NCBI RefSeq assembly: GCF_002797445.1
Contig: NZ_PGEP01000001.1
Span: 991,001-1,055,000, forward strand
From: Acidovorax sp. 69
GTDB lineage: Bacteria; Pseudomonadota; Gammaproteobacteria; Burkholderiales; Burkholderiaceae_C
Direction: 5' to 3'
Length of the DNA stretch: 64,000 bases
Of the stretch, positions 61,250 to 64,000 are shown piece after piece. Position 1 is the stretch's first letter; each line of letters begins with the position of its first letter. Both the position numbers and the translations under genes were made by a program. The notes beneath the pieces were generated by a model. That model was not told the origin of the DNA and ran no database searches. It saw only the letters and a program-made list of their open reading frames with translations.

Positions 61250-62793
61250 GTTTCACTCACAGCGTTGTTGTCGTGTTGGAGAAAAGCGCGCAGCTCGATC
61301 GGGCGACCGGCCTTCTGGCGCTGTACGCGAACGGTCATGCGCCACTGGTCAGTGGCGGGATTGCGGTAGACGATGTTTTCCAGCACCTTGCCGTTGGCAT
61401 CGCTGGTCACCACGGCCTTCACCGTGGCGTCAGCGGGCAAAGCCTTGAGGGCGGGGCCGTCGAAATCGACCACGTACTGCGTCTGCTGGCGCAGGGCGGC
61501 AGCGGTCTCTTTGGTGTAGCCCATGCCGCGGCGCGATTGCGTCGCCCAGGCCCCGGGTGGCCTCTGCTGCTCATCGCCTTGCCAGCTCAGCTCATAGGCA
61601 AATTCCAGGGGCTGGCCGGGGGCTGGCATCTGGGCGGGCACCCAATACGCCACGATGTTGTCGTGCGTTTCGTCGGGGGTGTTGAGCTGCACCAGTTCGA
61701 CCCGGCCTGCGCCCCAGTCGTGCAGTGGGCGCACCCAGGCGCTGGGGCGGCGCTCATAGCGGGCTTCCACATCCTCATAGTTCGACCATTGGCGGTCGCG
61801 CTGCATCAGGCCAAAGCCCTTGGGATTCTGGGTGGCAAACGAGGTGACCAGCGTCTGCTGGGGGTTTTGCAGCGGGCGCCAGAGCCATTCGCCCTCACCC
61901 GTGGCCATCATCAGCCCATCGGAGTCATGGACCTCGGGCCGAAAGTCGTCTTTGCGGGGCTGGTTCTCGCCAAAGAAAAACATGCTGGTCAACGGCGCAA
62001 TGCCCAGCGTGGCGGTGGGTTTGCTGCCCGTGCTGGGCCGCACAAAAATACGGCTGCGCACGGTGGTGGTGGTCTGCGTGCCCGGCTGAATGTCGAAGCG
62101 GTAAGCGCCGGTGGCACGGGGCGAATCCAGCAGCGCATACACGGTGACCTGCGTGGACAAGGGATCGGGCCGCACCAGCCAGAACTCGGTGAAGCGTGGG
62201 AACTCTTCGCCACTGCCACCCACGGTGTCGATGGCCAGCCCGCGGGCCGACAGGCCGTACTGCTGGCCCTTGCCCAGTGCGCGGAAGTAACTTGCGCCCT
62301 GGAAGACCACCAGCTCATCCTTGTAGGCGCTGGAGTTGAGGTGGTTGTGCAGGCGAAAGCCCGCAAAGCCGAGGTCGCCCCAGGCCTCAGGCCGCACCTG
62401 GTTCTTGCCGTAGTCGAAGTCCGCGCGGCTGTAGCCGATGTGGCGCGCGCCCTGCGGCGTCACCTCGTTGATCAGCACTGGCTCCTTCTGGTACAGGCCC
62501 AGGTGGAAGAACATGGCCTCGAACGGCAACTTTTCGGCGCGCCACAGGGCACGGTCAGGACGCCAGCGGATGTCGCGCACCTGGTCGTAATTGAGTTTGG
62601 CGAGGTCGGCGGGGAGCGTGTCGCTGGATGCGCGATAAGGCTTCTCCGCACGTTCCCGGGCGAGGCGGGTGACGCTGTCGAAATCGAAGCTTTGGGCCTG
62701 TGCGGCGCCTGTCAACAGGGCGGCGGCCAGCACCATCAAGGCTTGGGGGCGGCGGCCGGTGATACGTAAACGATGAGAAAAAACAGCTGGCAT
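61222..62793 (-). CDS. mdoG: Glucans biosynthesis protein MdoG (OpgG)
   Basis: MdoG is a periplasmic protein needed for branching and release of osmoregulated glucans. The 523-residue product has a signal peptide (LMVLAAALLTGAAQAQ). The family opening FDFDSVTRLARERAEKPY is followed by LNYDQVRDIRWRPDRALW and SMFFFGENQPRKDDFRPEVHDSDGLMM. It ends SETWTHIILPE. It is the first gene of the mdoGH operon. The minus-strand sigma-54 activator gene ends about 180 bases upstream. Confidence 0.96.
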   Translation of the reverse strand: MPAVFSHRLRITGRRPQALMVLAAALLTGAAQAQSFDFDSVTRLARERAEKPYRASSDTLPADLAKLNYDQVRDIRWRPDRALWRAEKLPFEAMFFHLGLYQKEPVLINEVTPQGARHIGYSRADFDYGKNQVRPEAWGDLGFAGFRLHNHLNSSAYKDELVVFQGASYFRALGKGQQYGLSARGLAIDTVGGSGEEFPRFTEFWLVRPDPLSTQVTVYALLDSPRATGAYRFDIQPGTQTTTTVRSRIFVRPSTGSKPTATLGIAPLTSMFFFGENQPRKDDFRPEVHDSDGLMMATGEGEWLWRPLQNPQQTLVTSFATQNPKGFGLMQRDRQWSNYEDVEARYERRPSAWVRPLHDWGAGRVELVQLNTPDETHDNIVAYWVPAQMPAPGQPLEFAYELSWQGDEQQRPPGAWATQSRRGMGYTKETAAALRQQTQYVVDFDGPALKALPADATVKAVVTSDANGKVLENIVYRNPATDQWRMTVRVQRQKAGRPIELRAFLQHDNNAVSETWTHIILPE

Positions 62794-62974
62794 GCTGAGA
62801 CTAGGGCAAACCCTGTGCCAGCTTAAAAAAACTGTTTTAAATCAATGGCTTAAGTCATCAATTGCATGTAAGCAGTTGTGCGACCCGTGGATTGACGGGG
62901 AAACCCCGGGTTTTTGTCGCTGTATGGCGACAGCGGGGCTGGGCGCTAGAGAAAAACTGAATCAAATCAACGGA

Positions 62975-64000
62975 CTAGTCGTGTCGCTCATCAGCGACGT
63001 CTTCGTTGTCCACAACATCGTTCTTGAAGTTTCCGGGGGTCAAGGCGTGCTTTTGCAGCAGCCGGTAGAACTCCGTGCGGTTGCGCTGCGCCAGGCGCGC
63101 CGCGTCGGCCACGTTGCCATCCGTCATCTTGAGCAGGCCCACCAGGTACTCGCGCTCAAACCTTTGCCGGGCCTCGGCAAAGCTCAGCACCTGGGTAGAC
63201 GGCGTGCGCAACGCGCGCTGCACCAGCGTCAGGGGCACGAGCGGTGTGGTGGACAGGGCGCACACCTGCTCGACGACGTTGTAGAGCTGGCGCACATTGC
63301 CGGGCCAGGAGGCCTGGGTCAGAGCCTTGAGTGCCTCGGGCGCAAAGCCTGACAGGCGTTTGTCGTACTTGCGTGCCAGCTTGTCGAGAAAATGATTGGC
63401 CAGCAGTGCGATGTCTTCGCGCCGGTCTGCGAGCGTGGGCAGAGTCAGCGTGACCACATTGAGCCGGTAGTACAGGTCCTCGCGAAACTGGGCCGTGGTC
63501 ATGGCCGCTTCCAGATCGCGGTGCGTGGCCGAGATGATGCGCACATCGATGGGAGTCGACTGGTTGGCCCCCACGGGGCGTACTGCGCGCTCTTGCAGCA
63601 CCCGCAGCAGCTTCACCTGCAGGGCGGGCGGCATGTCGCCAATCTCGTCCAACAGCAAGGTGCCACCTTCCGCGGCCTGGAACAGCCCTTTGTGGTGGCT
63701 CACTGCATCGGTGAAAGCCCCTTTGATGTGGCCAAAAAGTTCGGATTCGAGCAAGGCCTCCGGAATGGCGCCGCAGTTGACGGCGACAAAAGGGTGGCGT
63801 GCTCGCGGACTGGCTCGGTGGATGGCCTGGGCCAACAGTTCTTTGCCTGAGCCGCTATCGCCCAGCAGCAGCACGCTGGCGTCCGACTGGGCCACCATGT
63901 AGGCCTCGGCCAGCAGGTCGGTCATGCGGGCCGAGCGGCTCACGATGTCGGCCCGCCAGGCCTCGTTGGCGTGGGCCTGGTGCACGGCGGGGGCGCTCAG
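62975..64000 (-). CDS. Sigma-54 dependent response regulator, GlrR/QseF-like (5' part beyond window)
   Basis: The gene runs off the right edge, so its start and likely receiver domain are missing. The visible 340 residues hold the AAA+ domain with Walker A GDSGSGKE, an altered contact loop GAFTDA (usual GAFTGA) in HIKGAFTDAVSHHKGLFQAAEGG, Walker B GGTLLLDEIGDMP and the arginine finger part ISATHRDLEAAM. A C-terminal helix-turn-helix follows (NVADAARLAQRNRTEFYRLLQKH). The last 20 residues are acidic (DVVDNEDVADERHD). The GlrR/QseF group controls envelope and small-RNA genes in enterics. The frame is open to the window edge without a start. Confidence 0.9.
   Translation of the reverse strand: MSAPAVHQAHANEAWRADIVSRSARMTDLLAEAYMVAQSDASVLLLGDSGSGKELLAQAIHRASPRARHPFVAVNCGAIPEALLESELFGHIKGAFTDAVSHHKGLFQAAEGGTLLLDEIGDMPPALQVKLLRVLQERAVRPVGANQSTPIDVRIISATHRDLEAAMTTAQFREDLYYRLNVVTLTLPTLADRREDIALLANHFLDKLARKYDKRLSGFAPEALKALTQASWPGNVRQLYNVVEQVCALSTTPLVPLTLVQRALRTPSTQVLSFAEARQRFEREYLVGLLKMTDGNVADAARLAQRNRTEFYRLLQKHALTPGNFKNDVVDNEDVADERHD

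Noticed and set aside
62896..62915. Stem cgggg/ccccg followed by five T on the plus strand
   Set aside because: No plus-strand gene ends here, so it is not supported as a terminator.
62792..63352. Plus-strand open frame between mdoG and the sigma-54 activator
   Set aside because: It overlaps the activator gene and has no recognisable domain or ribosome site.

Overview
The window is GC-rich chromosomal DNA of a betaproteobacterium. The gene set (a Bug-type tripartite tricarboxylate transporter binding protein, PilS/PilR, paired cphA genes, an H1-like AAPAKK-repeat protein, Mpl) and a short dispersed intergenic element typical of the family point to the Comamonadaceae, close to Acidovorax and relatives. 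This assignment is inferred from gene content, not from a phylogenetic marker. There are about 53 supportable protein genes, most of them housekeeping. I saw no tRNA, rRNA, CRISPR array, insertion sequence or prophage.

Layout. 0.1-2.8 kb: a solute-binding protein, an SDR protein that has lost its catalytic residues, and a FrnE/DsbA-like oxidoreductase. 3-11.4 kb: a cyanophycin locus, with cphA, a second synthetase with a ruined Mur-ligase P-loop, and creA on the minus strand. Divergent from them is an ABC exporter carrying an N-terminal zinc ribbon, followed by a DUF1854 protein. 11.8-18.4 kb: accessory genes (EF-hand protein, 5'-nucleotidase, an orphan gspF, SDR, LLM oxidoreductase, a stand-alone CZB protein). 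18.4-25 kb: ruvC, a phospholipid acyltransferase/CdsA-like pair, an AraC regulator divergent from a cytochrome P450, mtgA and aroE. 25-36.9 kb: a TonB-like protein, an RNB exoribonuclease, a PglL/Wzy-type ligase, YqiA, a kinase-HDOD-GAF protein, rodA, YegP and tldD.

37-48 kb: a DAHP synthase preceded by an apparent aromatic-amino-acid attenuator, whose 18-residue leader peptide contains FYFWFF. Then mpl, a TlpA-like protein, accBC, prmA, a frameshifted DUF3426 gene, a PfkB kinase and a lysine/alanine repeat histone-like protein. 48-52.5 kb: nrdB and nrdA (transcribed A then B) behind a promoter flanked by two NrdR boxes. 52.7-57.6 kb: a minus-strand cluster of a ccsA-like gene, a small metal-binding-like protein, pilS, pilR and ampD. 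57.6-64 kb: ffh, then mdoG-mdoH with overlapping ends, and a sigma-54 activator cut by the window edge.

Main points of interest. (1) The leader-peptide attenuator in front of the DAHP synthase gene has a complete terminator and a competing antiterminator pairing. (2) The cyanophycin locus couples two synthetases with a transporter and DUF1854 protein of unknown role. (3) A dispersed AT-rich/palindromic element recurs between genes, and pieces of it appear to be read in frame inside several genes. (4) Three genes (creA, DUF1854, DUF3426) are each one base short in a G or C homopolymer, so sequencing error or slippage must be considered before calling them broken.
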